NCBI RefSeq assembly: GCF_000826685.1
Contig: NZ_JROO01000040.1
Location: forward strand, 41,292 to 105,291
Source of the DNA: Streptomonospora alba
GTDB lineage: Bacteria; Actinomycetota; Actinomycetes; Streptosporangiales; Streptosporangiaceae
DNA: 64,000 nucleotides
Reading direction: 5' to 3'
Shown: positions 1 through 10,460 of the stretch, one piece after another
How positions within the stretch are numbered: position 1 is the stretch's first letter
Layout: every line of letters starts with the position of its first letter
Translations under genes and position numbers: made by a program
Notes under the pieces: generated by a model
Seen by the model: only the letters and a program-made list of their open reading frames with translations
The model's database searches: none
Told to the model about the DNA's origin: nothing

Positions 1-74
1 ACGGTGTGGCCCCCCGGACCTTCCAGGCCCAGGAGTTCCTCCCCGACCGGGTCGGAGACCTCTGGCTGCGGTAA
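1..74 (+). CDS. C-terminal tail of an unidentified protein (partial)
   Basis: An open frame enters from the left edge and stops at TAA 72-74. The 23 visible codons end in ...EFLPDRVGDLWLR, and nearly every third base is G or C, as in the real genes here. A perfect 17-bp hairpin follows 23 nt later, which fits the end of a transcription unit. In M. tuberculosis the neighbour of the cobalamin adenosyltransferase gene is murA, but this tail does not look like a MurA C-terminus. I do not recognise the protein. Confidence 0.42.
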   Translation, partial: GVAPRTFQAQEFLPDRVGDLWLR

Positions 75-97
75 CCGTCCTGCCGCACGCATTGAGG

Positions 98-135
98 CGC
101 CCGTGGGCGAGGAGCCGACTCCTCGCCCACGGGCG
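98..135 (+). terminator. Strong hairpin terminator
   Basis: A perfect 17-bp inverted repeat (98-114 and 119-135) with the 4-nt loop CCGA lies 23 nt after the stop of the partial gene at the left edge. There is no long T-run, which is usual for actinobacterial hairpin terminators. Confidence 0.8.
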
Positions 136-394
136 TTCCTGTGGCCGCTCGGCCTTCCCGGCCGCCGCCTTTCGGCGCCCGCACCGGCCCTCGGATGGCC
201 CCCGCCGCACCCGATCGGGACCGGCGCACCCGGCCACTGTGCAATCGCGGTCGACTACACGGCGTTTCCGCGCCGATTCGGAGAGTACCAACCCCGCGGC
301 GCGCCCGACACCCGCCGAAACCGGACGGTTACCCGTTCCCGAGGAGGTGCCGACGGCCTCGCGCGCGTCCGGGGTCCGCGTGCCGACCGCGGCC

Positions 395-400
395 TAGAGT
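395..400 (+). promoter_or_regulatory. -10 element for leaderless cobalamin adenosyltransferase mRNA
   Basis: TAGAGT lies 6 nt before the ATG at 407, the spacing expected if transcription starts at the start codon. No SD sequence is visible. The -35 region is not canonical. Confidence 0.5.
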
Positions 401-406
401 GGCCCC

Positions 407-1024
407 ATGACCAAACCGGACTCGGACACCCCAGTCGTGCTGTCGAAGATCTACACGCGCGTCGGCGACGACGGAACCACCTCCCTCGGCGACATGAGCC
501 GCACCGCCAAGACCGATACGCGCCTGGTCGCCTACGCCGACGTCGAAGAGGCCAACGCCGCCATCGGGACCGCGCTCGCGCTGGGCGGCGACGCCGTCCC
601 CGACGACGTGCGCACCATGCTCACCCGGATCCAGAACGAGCTGTTCGACCTGGGCGCGGACCTGTCCTGCCCCGTGGCGCCGGCCGATGAGGAAGCACAG
701 GCCCAGTACCCGCCGCTGCGCGTCGAAAAGGCCTACATCGACCGCCTTGAGGAGGAGTGCGACCGCTACAACGCCGACCTTTCCACGCTGCGCAGCTTCC
801 TGCTGCCGGGCGGCTCGCCGGCGGTCGCGCTGATGCACCAGGCGCGTGTGATCGCACGCCGCGCCGAACGCAACGCGTGGGCCGCGCTGGAGGAGCACGG
901 CGAGGGTGTGAACCCGCTGACGGCCCGCTACCTCAACCGGCTCTCCGACCTGCTGTTCATCCTGTGCCGGGTGCTGGGCAAGGACGGCTCGGAGGTGCTG
1001 TGGAAGCCGGGCGGCCAGCGCTGA
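407..1024 (+). CDS. PduO-type cob(I)yrinic acid a,c-diamide / cobalamin adenosyltransferase
   Basis: This cytoplasmic enzyme transfers the adenosyl group of ATP to cob(I)alamin to make adenosylcobalamin. It is 205 aa, normal for the PduO-type ATR family. The N-terminal ATP-binding motif YTRVGDDGTTSLGD is at residues 16-29, followed by the conserved DVEEANAAIG segment. The RRAERNAW motif (about residue 150) and the C-terminal NRLSDLLFILCR helix are both present. The gene stands alone on the plus strand, convergent with the MTH1187 gene. A -10 element 6 nt before the ATG suggests a leaderless transcript. The same gene lies near the atp operon in mycobacteria (Rv1314c), which supports the assignment. 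The physiological B12 substrate form is inferred. Confidence 0.93.
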   Translation: MTKPDSDTPVVLSKIYTRVGDDGTTSLGDMSRTAKTDTRLVAYADVEEANAAIGTALALGGDAVPDDVRTMLTRIQNELFDLGADLSCPVAPADEEAQAQYPPLRVEKAYIDRLEEECDRYNADLSTLRSFLLPGGSPAVALMHQARVIARRAERNAWAALEEHGEGVNPLTARYLNRLSDLLFILCRVLGKDGSEVLWKPGGQR

Positions 1025-1111
1025 GGAGTTCCGCAGGGCCGCCGCGCCCGGCTGCGGGCGCCGGGCCCCTCCGCACTGCCCGCGGCGGCGCGGAGGCGGC
1101 CCGGCCTCGTG

Positions 1112-1411
1112 TCAGCCGTTGCCGAGTTCGTGCTCCACGGCCTCGACCTTGCTGTCGAGACCCTCGGACACGCCTTCGCGGATGTCGGCTTTGAGGGTGA
1201 GGCTGACCCGCGGAGCGCCTTCCCCCGCGGCGGCGACGGCACGCTTGACGACGTCCATCACCTCGTCCCACTCCCCCTCGACGCTGGTGAACATCGCGTC
1301 GGTGCGGTTGGGCAGCCCGCTCTCGCGCACCACGCGCACCGCGCGGGCCACCGCGGGGGCGACGGAGTCGTCGCCCGATCCCATCGGACTCACAGAGAAT
1401 GCAACGATCAT
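1112..1411 (-). CDS. MTH1187/YkoF-type thiamine-binding family protein
   Basis: A small protein of 99 aa matching the MTH1187 family (formerly DUF77). It starts MIVAFSVSPMG and contains NRTDAMFTSVEGEWDEVM and the C-terminal KADIREG segment. Family members form alpha/beta ferredoxin-like homotetramers, and some bind thiamine or related ligands; no enzymatic role is established. No signal peptide or membrane segment is seen. The start is ATG at 1411 with TAGTCT 6 nt upstream, so the mRNA is probably leaderless. The gene is convergent with the adenosyltransferase and codirectional with DUF2550 and atpC, but separated from them by 158 bp, so it is probably transcribed alone. The ligand in this organism is unknown. 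Confidence 0.85.
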   Translation of the reverse strand: MIVAFSVSPMGSGDDSVAPAVARAVRVVRESGLPNRTDAMFTSVEGEWDEVMDVVKRAVAAAGEGAPRVSLTLKADIREGVSEGLDSKVEAVEHELGNG

Positions 1412-1417
1412 ACGTTC

Positions 1418-1423
1418 AGACTA
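1418..1423 (-). promoter_or_regulatory. -10 element for leaderless MTH1187 gene
   Basis: Read on the minus strand this is TAGTCT, with 6 nt between it and the ATG at 1411. No SD sequence lies in that gap, so translation probably starts at the 5' end of the mRNA. Confidence 0.5.
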
Positions 1424-1569
1424 GGGCGTGCACCCGCGGGCCGGTCCAGTGCCGTGCCGGGAGGGCGGCGAATCCCCTGACACTCGCACGGGCGCCTGGG
1501 CGGCGGCGGTGGGGACCGCGGCGGCGGCCCGGCCCCGAGGCCCCCGAGCGACGGGCCGGGAAATCGGCT

Positions 1570-2055
1570 TCAGGACCGCCAGTGCGTGCCCGGCGGCATC
1601 GACTCCAGCCACGACAGGAAGCCGGTCAGCGCACCGTCGCTCATGGCCAGTTCGTAGACCGGCTCGGTGGGATCGGAGCCGTCGGAGGCGAGCCACCCCA
1701 CTTCGATCACCACCAGGTCCAGGGTGAGCTCACGCAGGTCGCCGGGTGTGGGTCGGCGCCGGCCCAGAACGACAAGGCCGCGGCGCGACAGCTCGGCTGC
1801 CGGCCGCGGCCATAGTGAGAAGACTCGGTACCAACGCAGGTGCTCGCTCCCGTACCGGGCGAGTCCCATGCGCCAGGGGACCTGCTGGGAGGCGCACCCG
1901 GACCGCAGATAGCACTCGACGGCGCCCCCGCTGCGCTCCAGGAAGTAGCGGCGACCGGTGACGGCGAGCAGGGCGGCAACGGTCACGATGAGGAGCGCGA
2001 TGAACAGCCATTCCGCCGCTCGGAACCACGGCTGGCCGAGTATCAACTCCTCCAC
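1570..2055 (-). CDS. DUF2550 family membrane protein
   Basis: A 161-aa protein with one strongly hydrophobic N-terminal segment at about residues 14-32 (AAEWLFIALLIVTVAALLAV), followed by a soluble domain. The soluble part has the DUF2550 features: an RSGGAVECYLR segment, a W(R)MGLARYG stretch and a C-terminal LSWLESMPPGTHWRS. It probably sits in the inner membrane with the domain in the cytoplasm. DUF2550 follows atpC throughout actinobacteria (Rv1312 in M. tuberculosis). Here it starts 37 nt after atpC on the same strand with GTG and an SD GGGAGAG, so it is likely the last gene of the ATP synthase operon. Its function is not known, and nothing in the sequence reveals it. Confidence 0.88.
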   Translation of the reverse strand: MEELILGQPWFRAAEWLFIALLIVTVAALLAVTGRRYFLERSGGAVECYLRSGCASQQVPWRMGLARYGSEHLRWYRVFSLWPRPAAELSRRGLVVLGRRRPTPGDLRELTLDLVVIEVGWLASDGSDPTEPVYELAMSDGALTGFLSWLESMPPGTHWRS

Positions 2056-2092
2056 CGGCGCACTCTCCCTGCTCAGCGCCTAACGGCGCCGT

Positions 2093-2509
2093 TCATGCGC
2101 TTGCTTCGGCTGCTTCGGCGGCCTGAAGGCGGCTGCGCGCCCGCGCGGCCCGGGCCTGGGCGCTCTCGTCCTCGACCAGGCTGCCCTGGGACTCGGCGTC
2201 GCGCAGCGCCGCCTTCGCGCGCTCGACGTCGACGTCCTCGGCCAGCTCGGCGATTTCCGCCAGGATGGACACCCGGTCGCCCAGGGTCACCACCATGAAG
2301 CCGCCGTGGACCGCCGCCCGCACCTCGCCGGTCTCGCGGGCGCCCTGTACCCGGACCACGGCCCCCGGCGCCAGCAGCGCCAGCACAGGCGTGTGCCCAG
2401 GCTGCACACCGATCTCACCGTCGACGGTCTTGGCGATGACCATATCGCCTTCGCCGGCCCACAGCTCCTGCTCCGGCGAGACGATCTCGACGAAAAGCTT
2501 CTTCGACAC
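2093..2509 (-). CDS. atpC: F1Fo ATP synthase subunit epsilon
   Basis: Epsilon subunit of the F1 central stalk. It couples gamma rotation to catalysis and can inhibit ATP hydrolysis. The beta-sandwich domain is clear (FVEIVSPEQELWAGEGDMV, then GEIGVQPGHTPVLALL). A helical, alanine/arginine-rich C-terminus ends at residue 138. A GTG at 2515 is also in frame, but the SD GAGGAG is only 3 nt from it and 9 nt from the GTG at 2509, so 2509 is preferred. The gene is distal in the operon, 78 nt after atpD. Confidence 0.95.
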   Translation of the reverse strand: MSKKLFVEIVSPEQELWAGEGDMVIAKTVDGEIGVQPGHTPVLALLAPGAVVRVQGARETGEVRAAVHGGFMVVTLGDRVSILAEIAELAEDVDVERAKAALRDAESQGSLVEDESAQARAARARSRLQAAEAAEASA

Positions 2510-2587
2510 TGCCACAAACTCCTCTGCTAGTGGGCGGTTTCACGGGGCGCGGCCGGCCGCGGGTGCCGACCGCGCCCCGCTGAACGT

Positions 2588-4033
<1,446 letters not shown>

Positions 4034-4951
4034 CTACTCACTTCCCGCGCTGGCACCAGCGAGCGCGTCGGCGCCGCCGACGATCTCGCTGATCTCGTTG
4101 GTGATCTCCGCCTGGCGGGCTTGGTTGGCCTGGCGGGTCAGGGTCTGGACAAGCTCCTCGGCGTTGTCTGTGGCCGCCTTCATCGCGTTGCGGCGCGAAG
4201 CCTGCTGCGAGGCGGCCGACTCCAGGAGCGAGAAATAGATCCGGTTCGCCACGTACTGGGGCAGCAGTTGGTCCAGCGCCTCCTCGGCGGAGGGCTCGAA
4301 GTCGTACAGCGGCTGAGCGCCCTGCTCGGCCTCCAGCACCTTCGGCTCGACCTCCTCCACCTCCAGCGGCAGCACGCGGTGGGAGGCCGCGTGCTGGGTG
4401 AGCATCGAGACGAACTTGGTGGTGACGATGTGGATCTCGTCCACACCGCCCTCGGTTTCGGTGTCCTGGGTGAAGCGCTCCATGAGCGCGTCGGCGATCT
4501 CCTTGGCGTCCAGGTAGCTCGGACGCTCGGTGATGCCCTCCCAGGTCCGCTCCATGGGACGCTTCCGGAACTCGTTGAAGGCGATGCCCTTGCGGCCCAC
4601 CACGTACTGCACAACCTCCTTGCCCTGGTTGTGCAGCAGCGTGTTCAGGCGCTCGGACTCCTTGATCGCGTTGGCCGTGAAGGGGCCGGCGAGCCCCTTG
4701 TCGCTGGAGATGACCAGCACGGCGGCACGAGTCGGGTTCTCCGCCTCCATCAGCAGCGGGTGGTCAGAGACCCGCTGCGCCAGGGCGGAGACCGCTCGGG
4801 TGATCTCCCGCGCGTAGGGCTCGGCCGCCTGCATCACCCGCTGGGCCTTGGTGATGCGTGTGGTGGCGATGAGCTCCATCGCGCGGGTGATCTTCGCCAT
4901 CGACTTCGTCGAGCGGATCCTCCGGCGGTAGACGCGAAGCTGTGCTCCCAT
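4034..4951 (-). CDS. atpG: F1Fo ATP synthase subunit gamma
   Basis: Central rotor shaft of F1, 305 aa. The N-terminal helix [21 protein letters not shown] and the C-terminal helix ([18 protein letters not shown], then [23 protein letters not shown]) form the coiled coil that turns inside the alpha3beta3 ring. The middle contains a loop of acidic and glutamine residues (about 210-235), as in other actinobacterial gammas. It is codirectional with atpA (4-nt gap) and atpD (3-nt gap). Confidence 0.97.
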   Translation of the reverse strand: MGAQLRVYRRRIRSTKSMAKITRAMELIATTRITKAQRVMQAAEPYAREITRAVSALAQRVSDHPLLMEAENPTRAAVLVISSDKGLAGPFTANAIKESERLNTLLHNQGKEVVQYVVGRKGIAFNEFRKRPMERTWEGITERPSYLDAKEIADALMERFTQDTETEGGVDEIHIVTTKFVSMLTQHAASHRVLPLEVEEVEPKVLEAEQGAQPLYDFEPSAEEALDQLLPQYVANRIYFSLLESAASQQASRRNAMKAATDNAEELVQTLTRQANQARQAEITNEISEIVGGADALAGASAGSE

Positions 4952-4955
4952 CGGA

Positions 4956-6599
4956 CTACTTCCCGCTGCTCTTGGCGACCTTGATGGTCTCCTGGCCGAG
5001 CTCGTTCTCGTCCAGGGCCTCGGCCTCCTCCTCGGAGCCCAGCACCGTGCCGGCCGAGGTCTGGAAGGTCTTCTTGAACTCGGCGACGGCGTCCTTGAGG
5101 GTGGCCTCGGTCTCGTCGGCGAACTTCCCGCTCTCGCGGATGTTGTCGAGGACCTTGGGGTGCTCGCGCGAGAGGTAGTCGAGGAAGTCGGATTCGAAGC
5201 GGCTGACGTCCTCGACCGGCACGTCGTCGAGCTGGCCGTTGGTGCCCGCCCAGATGGAGACGACTTCCTGCTCCATGGGGAACGGCGCGTACTGGCCCTG
5301 CTTGAGCACCTCCATGAGCCGCTCGCCGCGCTCCAACTGCGCCTTGGACACGGCGTCCAGGTCCGAACCGAAGGCGGCGAAGGCCTCCAGCTCGCGGAAC
5401 TGGGCCAGGCCCAGACGCAGCGAACCGGTGACCGTCTTCATCGCCTTGGTCTGAGCCGAACCGCCGACACGCGAAACCGAGACGCCGACGTTGATGGCCG
5501 GACGCTGGCCCTGGTTGAACAGGTCGGTCTCCAGGAACACCTGGCCGTCGGTGATGGAGATGACGTTGGTCGGAATGTAGGCGGAGACGTCGTTGGCCTT
5601 GGTCTCGATGATCGGAAGACCGGTCATCGACCCCGCGCCCATCTCGTCGGAGAGCTTGGCGCAGCGCTCCAGCAGACGCGAGTGCAGGTAGAAGACGTCG
5701 CCGGGGTAGGCCTCGCGGCCCGGCGGACGGCGCAGCAGCAGCGAAACCGACCGGTAGGCCTCGGCCTGCTTGGTCAGGTCGTCGAAGACGATCAGCACGT
5801 GCTTGCCGCCGTACATCCAGTGCTGGCCGATGGCCGAGCCGGTGTAGGGAGCGAGGTACTTGAACCCGGCGGGGTCGGAGGCGGGGGCCGCGACGATGGT
5901 GGTGTACTCCATCGCGCCGGCCTCCTCCAGCGCGCCCCGCACGCCGGCGATGGTCGAGCCCTTCTGGCCGACGGCGACGTAGATGCAGCGCACCTGCTTG
6001 TCGGGGTCGCCGGAGTCCCAGTTGCTCTTCTGGTTGATGATCGTGTCGACGCCGATCGCGGTCTTGCCCGTCTGCCGGTCGCCGATGATCAGCTGCCGCT
6101 GGCCGCGGCCGATCGGGGTCATGGAGTCGATGGCCTTGAGGCCGGTCTGCATCGGCTCCCCGACCGGCTGGCGCTCCATGACCGAGGGGGCCTGGACCTC
6201 CAGATCGCGGCGCTCCGTCGTCTCGATCTCGCCCTGGCCGTCGATGGGCTTGCCCAGCGGGTCCACGACGCGGCCCAGGTAGTTGTCGCCCACCGGCACC
6301 GAGAGCACCTGGCCAGTGCGGCGCACCGTCTGGCCCTCCTCGATCTGGGAGAACTCGCCGAGGACGATGGCACCGATCTCGCCGATCTCCAGGTTCTGGG
6401 CCAGCCCCAGAGTGCCGTCTTCGAATTGAAGCAGCTCATTCGCCATCGCCGAGGGAAGGCCGCCGACGCGCGCGATCCCGTCACCGGTGTAGGTGACGGT
6501 GCCGATCTCCTCGCGCGCGGCGGCGTCGGGCTCGTACGACTGGACGAAGCGCTGCAGCGCGTTCCGGATCTCATCCGGCCGGATCGTCAGCTCCGCCAT
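4956..6599 (-). CDS. atpA: F1Fo ATP synthase subunit alpha
   Basis: Non-catalytic nucleotide-binding subunit of F1, 547 aa. It has the P-loop GDRQTGKT near residue 175, the segment [18 protein letters not shown], and the [15 protein letters not shown] region that contributes the arginine finger to beta. The C-terminal extension of about 35 residues (ending [18 protein letters not shown]) beyond the bacterial core is typical of actinobacteria; in mycobacteria such a tail suppresses ATP hydrolysis. A similar role here is inferred. Close spacing to atpG (4 nt) fits one operon. Confidence 0.97.
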   Translation of the reverse strand: MAELTIRPDEIRNALQRFVQSYEPDAAAREEIGTVTYTGDGIARVGGLPSAMANELLQFEDGTLGLAQNLEIGEIGAIVLGEFSQIEEGQTVRRTGQVLSVPVGDNYLGRVVDPLGKPIDGQGEIETTERRDLEVQAPSVMERQPVGEPMQTGLKAIDSMTPIGRGQRQLIIGDRQTGKTAIGVDTIINQKSNWDSGDPDKQVRCIYVAVGQKGSTIAGVRGALEEAGAMEYTTIVAAPASDPAGFKYLAPYTGSAIGQHWMYGGKHVLIVFDDLTKQAEAYRSVSLLLRRPPGREAYPGDVFYLHSRLLERCAKLSDEMGAGSMTGLPIIETKANDVSAYIPTNVISITDGQVFLETDLFNQGQRPAINVGVSVSRVGGSAQTKAMKTVTGSLRLGLAQFRELEAFAAFGSDLDAVSKAQLERGERLMEVLKQGQYAPFPMEQEVVSIWAGTNGQLDDVPVEDVSRFESDFLDYLSREHPKVLDNIRESGKFADETEATLKDAVAEFKKTFQTSAGTVLGSEEEAEALDENELGQETIKVAKSSGK

Positions 6600-6676
6600 C
6601 TCACGTATGTCCTTGCTCTCGTGTGGCGCCGCGTTCCCCGGCGCCGGTGCATTCTGCTTGGGGGTGGATCGTCGCC

Positions 6677-7486
6677 TCAGCCGGCCAGGCGCCGCCGGAC
6701 TTCGCTTACCCGCCCGGCGATCGTGCCGTCGATGACTTCATCGCCGATCCGGACGGAGATCCCGCCCACGATCGAGGGGTCGACGTCGATGTTCAGGTGC
6801 ATGGGCCGCCCGTAGATCCGGGCCAGCGTGGCGCGCAGCCGCTCCTGCCGGTCCTCGCTCAGGGCGACCGCCGTGCGCACCAGCGCCACATAGCGCTGCG
6901 CGCGCTCGGCCACGAGCCGCCCGAAGTACTCCAGACCGTCTTCCAGGGTACGGCCTCGCGGGTGCGTCACCGCCTGGGTGACCAGCGCGGTCGTCGCCGG
7001 ATCGGCCTTGTCCGCCAGCAGTTCCCCGACGACCGCGCTCTTGCGGTCGTCGGGAACCGACTCGTCGGTCAGCGCGGCACGAAGCTCGGGCTGGCCGGCG
7101 AGCACGCGGGAGAACCGGAAGAGCTCGTCCTCCAGATCGGTGAGCCGCTGCTCGGTCTCGGCGCGGGCGATCGTCGCGAAGACGGCCGCCCGCTCGACCG
7201 CGTCGACCAGGTCGCGCTGGCGCGACCAGCGGGCCTGGACGACGTCGCCGACCACCATGACGGTGGAGGGCGACGCCTGGGACTCCAGCAGCTCGCCGAT
7301 CAGACCGGACTTGGCCTCGGCCGGGTTGGACGGATCGGCCAGCCACCGCCGCAGCGTGTGCTCGCGCCCGAGCAGCACCACGACCTCGAAGAGCTCGCGG
7401 CCCAGCGCCGCGGTGTCGGCCGACTCCAGCACACTGCCGAGTCGCTGGGTGACCTCCTCCAGGGAGGCGCGGCTGATGCCCCGCAT
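6677..7486 (-). CDS. atpH: F1Fo ATP synthase subunit delta
   Basis: Delta subunit (OSCP equivalent), linking the peripheral stalk to the top of F1. At 269 aa it is longer than the about 180 aa of E. coli, as usual for actinobacteria, where the N-terminal half carries an extra helical region. The C-terminal family signature is visible ([20 protein letters not shown], with [14 protein letters not shown] after it). The ATG overlaps the atpF stop by one base (TGATG), indicating translational coupling. In mycobacteria delta is fused to a second b subunit; here it is not. Confidence 0.95.
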   Translation of the reverse strand: MRGISRASLEEVTQRLGSVLESADTAALGRELFEVVVLLGREHTLRRWLADPSNPAEAKSGLIGELLESQASPSTVMVVGDVVQARWSRQRDLVDAVERAAVFATIARAETEQRLTDLEDELFRFSRVLAGQPELRAALTDESVPDDRKSAVVGELLADKADPATTALVTQAVTHPRGRTLEDGLEYFGRLVAERAQRYVALVRTAVALSEDRQERLRATLARIYGRPMHLNIDVDPSIVGGISVRIGDEVIDGTIAGRVSEVRRRLAG

Positions 7487-8025
7487 CAGCGCACCTCGGC
7501 CTGCGAGGCGCTCTCGCTCTGCTCCAGCTCGTCCATGAACCGGTCGATGACGCGGTTCTGGGCGGCGCTGTCGCCGAGCGACTCGCCGACGATCCGCTCG
7601 GCGAGATCGGTCGACAGTGTGCCGATCTCATTGCGCAGCTGAGCGAACGTGTGCTGGCGGTCGGCCTCGATCTGGGCGTGAGCCGCGGCGAGGATCCGCT
7701 GCGCCTCGCTCTGGGCCTCCTCGCGCGCCTCGGCGATGATCGAAGCGCGCTGCTCCTTGGCCTGCTCCAGCTCTCTGGCGTACTCGCGGTGCGCCTCGTC
7801 CAGCTTCTCGCGGTACTGCTGGCGGATCTCCTCCGCCTCCGCTTCAGCCTTGCGGGCACGCTCGATGCCACCCTCGATCTGGTTCGCCCGCTCGTCGAGT
7901 GCGGACGTCAGTCGCGGCCACATCCGGTACACGACCAGGGCGAACAGGATGAAGGCGATCGCACCGAAAGTGAATTCGTCCCAGTGGATCTGCAGGATGC
8001 TGTCCTGCTCGGCTGCCAGATTCAT
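7486..8025 (-). CDS. atpF: F1Fo ATP synthase subunit b
   Basis: Peripheral stalk subunit of about 179 aa. There is one transmembrane helix near the N-terminus (FTFGAIAFILFALVVYRMWP), followed by a long charged, alanine/glutamate/arginine-rich coiled coil to the C-terminus. An ATG at 8034 is also in frame, but the SD GGAGGAG abuts it directly. The ATG at 8025 has 9-nt spacing and gives the MNLAAEQDS N-terminus, so it is chosen. The gene ends overlapping atpH. Confidence 0.94.
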   Translation of the reverse strand: MNLAAEQDSILQIHWDEFTFGAIAFILFALVVYRMWPRLTSALDERANQIEGGIERARKAEAEAEEIRQQYREKLDEAHREYARELEQAKEQRASIIAEAREEAQSEAQRILAAAHAQIEADRQHTFAQLRNEIGTLSTDLAERIVGESLGDSAAQNRVIDRFMDELEQSESASQAEVR

Positions 8026-8056
8026 GGCTGGCATCTCCTCCGCGTTGCTGGCCGAC

Positions 8057-8374
<318 letters not shown>

Positions 8375-9253
8375 CTAGTGCGCGCCCTCGACCGCCTGAC
8401 CGATGTAGACGGAGGAGAGCAGAACGAACACATAGGCCTGGACGGCCATGATGAACAGCTCGAAGACGGTGAAGACCAGGAACCCGATCAGCGCCAGGGC
8501 GGAGTAACCCACCGAGACGGCGCCCAGCGCGGCCCCCATCTCGGTCAGCGGGTTGAACATGTAGAACCCGGCAGCGGCGAAGACCGCCAGCAGCAGGTGG
8601 CCGGCGAACATCACCGCGAAAAGACGCAGCGCGTGTGTGAACGGGCGGATGAGGAAGTTGGACAGCGCCTCGATGGGCGTGACCAGGATCAGCAGCGGTT
8701 TGGGGACTCCGCCGGGGACCAGGTGGGCCTTCAAGTGCCCGCCGACCCCGTTCCGGCGGATGCCGGCGCCGTTCCACAGCACGTAGACGAACAGCGCGAG
8801 CATGGTGGGGATCGCCAGGCTCGTGGTCACCGGCAGTTGCAGTCCCGGAATCGGAATGAGGCCCATGATGTTCATCGCGAAGATGAAGACGAACATCGTC
8901 ACCATGAGGGGCAGGTACTTGTCGCCCTCCTTGCCCATGGTGTTCCGGGTGATCTGGTTCCGGATGAACTCCACCAGCATCTCGGCCAGGCTCTGCCCGC
9001 GGCTGGGCACGACCTTCGCGTTGCGCGTGGTGAAGTACCAGAATCCCGCCGAGATCAGCAGGGCCAGGGTCAGGACTACGAAGTACTTGGTGATGCCCGC
9101 GGTGCCGGGGATGCCGAAGTCCAGATAGGGCTCGGGGAAGAACAGGCTGGTCCCCGGAGGCTGGAAGCCGCATCCGTGGGTGTTGAAGATGTGGCAGCCT
9201 TCTTCGGACGCGGCACTGTGCAGTCCGGCGGACACGTCGTTTTGTTGGTTCAC
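8375..9253 (-). CDS. atpB: F1Fo ATP synthase subunit a
   Basis: Membrane stator subunit that forms the proton half-channels against the c-ring. It is 292 aa with about five to six hydrophobic helices. The essential arginine is Arg210 in PFTHALRLFAVMFAGHLL. In most bacteria the next residues are LFGNM; here they are LFAVM, a mild change. An N-terminal segment of about 50 residues with cysteines at 20 and 28 precedes the first helix. The start is GTG at 9253 with GAGGAG very close upstream. Confidence 0.95.
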   Translation of the reverse strand: MNQQNDVSAGLHSAASEEGCHIFNTHGCGFQPPGTSLFFPEPYLDFGIPGTAGITKYFVVLTLALLISAGFWYFTTRNAKVVPSRGQSLAEMLVEFIRNQITRNTMGKEGDKYLPLMVTMFVFIFAMNIMGLIPIPGLQLPVTTSLAIPTMLALFVYVLWNGAGIRRNGVGGHLKAHLVPGGVPKPLLILVTPIEALSNFLIRPFTHALRLFAVMFAGHLLLAVFAAAGFYMFNPLTEMGAALGAVSVGYSALALIGFLVFTVFELFIMAVQAYVFVLLSSVYIGQAVEGAH

Positions 9254-9404
9254 CGCTCCTCGCTCGCTACACGGCCGGGGGTTCCCTCAGCGATGAAGTG
9301 GGCGGCGCTCAGGCGAACCCATTCGTCGTGACGCAACTCAATCCTCGATGTATTGGGCGGTACCGTGCCGCTCGCATGGAGAGGCCGGCGACCGGACTGG
9401 ACAC

Positions 9405-9668
9405 TCAGGACCGGAAGAGATGGACGGCGATCAGACCGATCGCGCAGAACCAGCCGAGAAGCGCGCGGATCGGCCGGAACTCCGCTGTCGGTCCCGGCCT
9501 CAGGTCCGCCGACCGCCCCGCGCCGCCCCGCAGGGCCACGCCTCCCAGCAAGTAGGTGAAGAACATCGCGCCGTCGGTGCCCGGCGTTCCGGGGGAATCG
9601 CCGACGCCCGCACGGTCCTTCGTCTCGCTCCGGAAGATAGCAGTAGGTGAATCTTGTTCGCACATCAC
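9405..9668 (-). CDS. Small AtpZ/AtpI-like membrane protein
   Basis: An 87-aa frame with strong GC3 bias between atpI and atpB. After a polar N-terminus comes a hydrophobic stretch, MFFTYLLGGVALRGGAG, then a turn, then RPIRALLGWFCAIGLIAVHLF. This follows the AtpZ pattern (YLLGG...GGxGW.AD...F.PIGALLG...), but several usually conserved residues are altered (GW to GR, PIG to PIR). AtpZ/AtpI proteins assist assembly of the c-ring or magnesium supply to it. The start is GTG 9668 or ATG 9665. The divergence could mean a decaying copy; I favour a functional small gene because the codon bias is intact. Confidence 0.55.
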   Translation of the reverse strand: MMCEQDSPTAIFRSETKDRAGVGDSPGTPGTDGAMFFTYLLGGVALRGGAGRSADLRPGPTAEFRPIRALLGWFCAIGLIAVHLFRS

Positions 9669-9692
9669 CCCATACGGGGGCTTTCACCGGAT

Positions 9693-10154
9693 TCACCTTT
9701 CGCCCCCCACGCCCGAGCCGGTCGGCGACCCGTCCGCGTCCGACTCCTCAGCATCGTCGGATGCGGGTTCCACGGTGAGCTGGCGCACCTTGAGACTCGC
9801 GACGGCTTGGCCGGCGAGCCAGGTGATGACACAGGCCAGCGCGGTCAGCGCGAACGAGTAGTGGTGGAACGCCGTGGTGCCGCCGAAGAGCACGAGGGCC
9901 ACCGCCAGGACGCCGATCTTGGTCGTGTACACGACGAAGGCGATGGGCAGCAGCAGGTGGGGGTGGCGCTGTCCTACCCAGGCGATGACGTAGGCGGAGA
10001 CGGCGAAGAACGCCAAAACCAGCAGCGCCGCCAGAACGGCGCCGATGAGCCCCGCCACACCCGCCGCGACCGAGGATGCGACAGCAGCCGCCACCGCGAC
10101 GGCGGCCGTGGGAATCGCGGCGCCTCGGAGAATCCGGGCGTCGTGTTCCTGCAT
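9693..10154 (-). CDS. atpI: ATP synthase protein I (AtpI-like) membrane protein
   Basis: A 153-aa protein with four predicted membrane helices and a charged, serine/aspartate-rich C-terminal tail. It occupies the position of Rv1303/SCO5366 at the head of the ATP synthase operon, and the spread of helices fits the ATP synthase I family. AtpI-type proteins help assemble the c-ring in some bacteria. An upstream in-frame extension exists, but ATG 10154 (MQEHDARILRG) has an SD GGAG 8 nt upstream, so it is taken as the start. The gene lies 24 nt before the small AtpZ-like gene. Confidence 0.8.
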   Translation of the reverse strand: MQEHDARILRGAAIPTAAVAVAAAVASSVAAGVAGLIGAVLAALLVLAFFAVSAYVIAWVGQRHPHLLLPIAFVVYTTKIGVLAVALVLFGGTTAFHHYSFALTALACVITWLAGQAVASLKVRQLTVEPASDDAEESDADGSPTGSGVGGER

Positions 10155-10460
10155 GAGAGAGACTCCGGTGGCTGTGCTGTGGGGTGCTTGCTCGTGAAAG
10201 CTATCACAAGGATTCGGACCCCTGAGCACGGGTGGCCCCTCCGGTCACCCCTGCCGCTCGTGCGGAGTCGAGATCACCGACTGTCGTCGCAGGTCGTCTT
10301 ATATGTCGCCGCGGTATGAGGGCCGCGGGTCATGTGCCGTTCGGCTGGATTCGACCTCCCGTTCGGCGCGGTCGCGGGACTCGGGGACCGGGCGCTGTCG
10401 CCGCGGGCCCGCGGGAGCGGGCCGGCGCGGCGGCGGACATGATCACCATCGCTTCGCCGC
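10155..10460. other. Intergenic region upstream of the atp operon, 306 bp
   Basis: No gene is seen. A minus-strand TAGCTT (10198-10203) about 44 nt before atpI and a TATAAG further up (about 10298-10303) are candidate -10 elements for the ATP synthase operon. Neither has a good -35, so the promoter assignment is weak. Confidence 0.35.

Larger units (their letters stand above)
75..406. other. Intergenic region, 332 bp
   Basis: The region holds the hairpin at 98-135 and a -10-like TAGAGT immediately before the adenosyltransferase start. I see no gene or recognisable RNA in the rest. Confidence 0.6.

Noticed and set aside
1..74. Left-edge tail as MurA
   Set aside because: Synteny with mycobacteria suggests murA next to the adenosyltransferase gene, but the visible C-terminus does not resemble the MurA end.
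1025..1111. GC-rich hairpin between the adenosyltransferase and MTH1187 genes
   Set aside because: Possible stems are about 6 bp and several alternatives compete; not strong enough to call a terminator.
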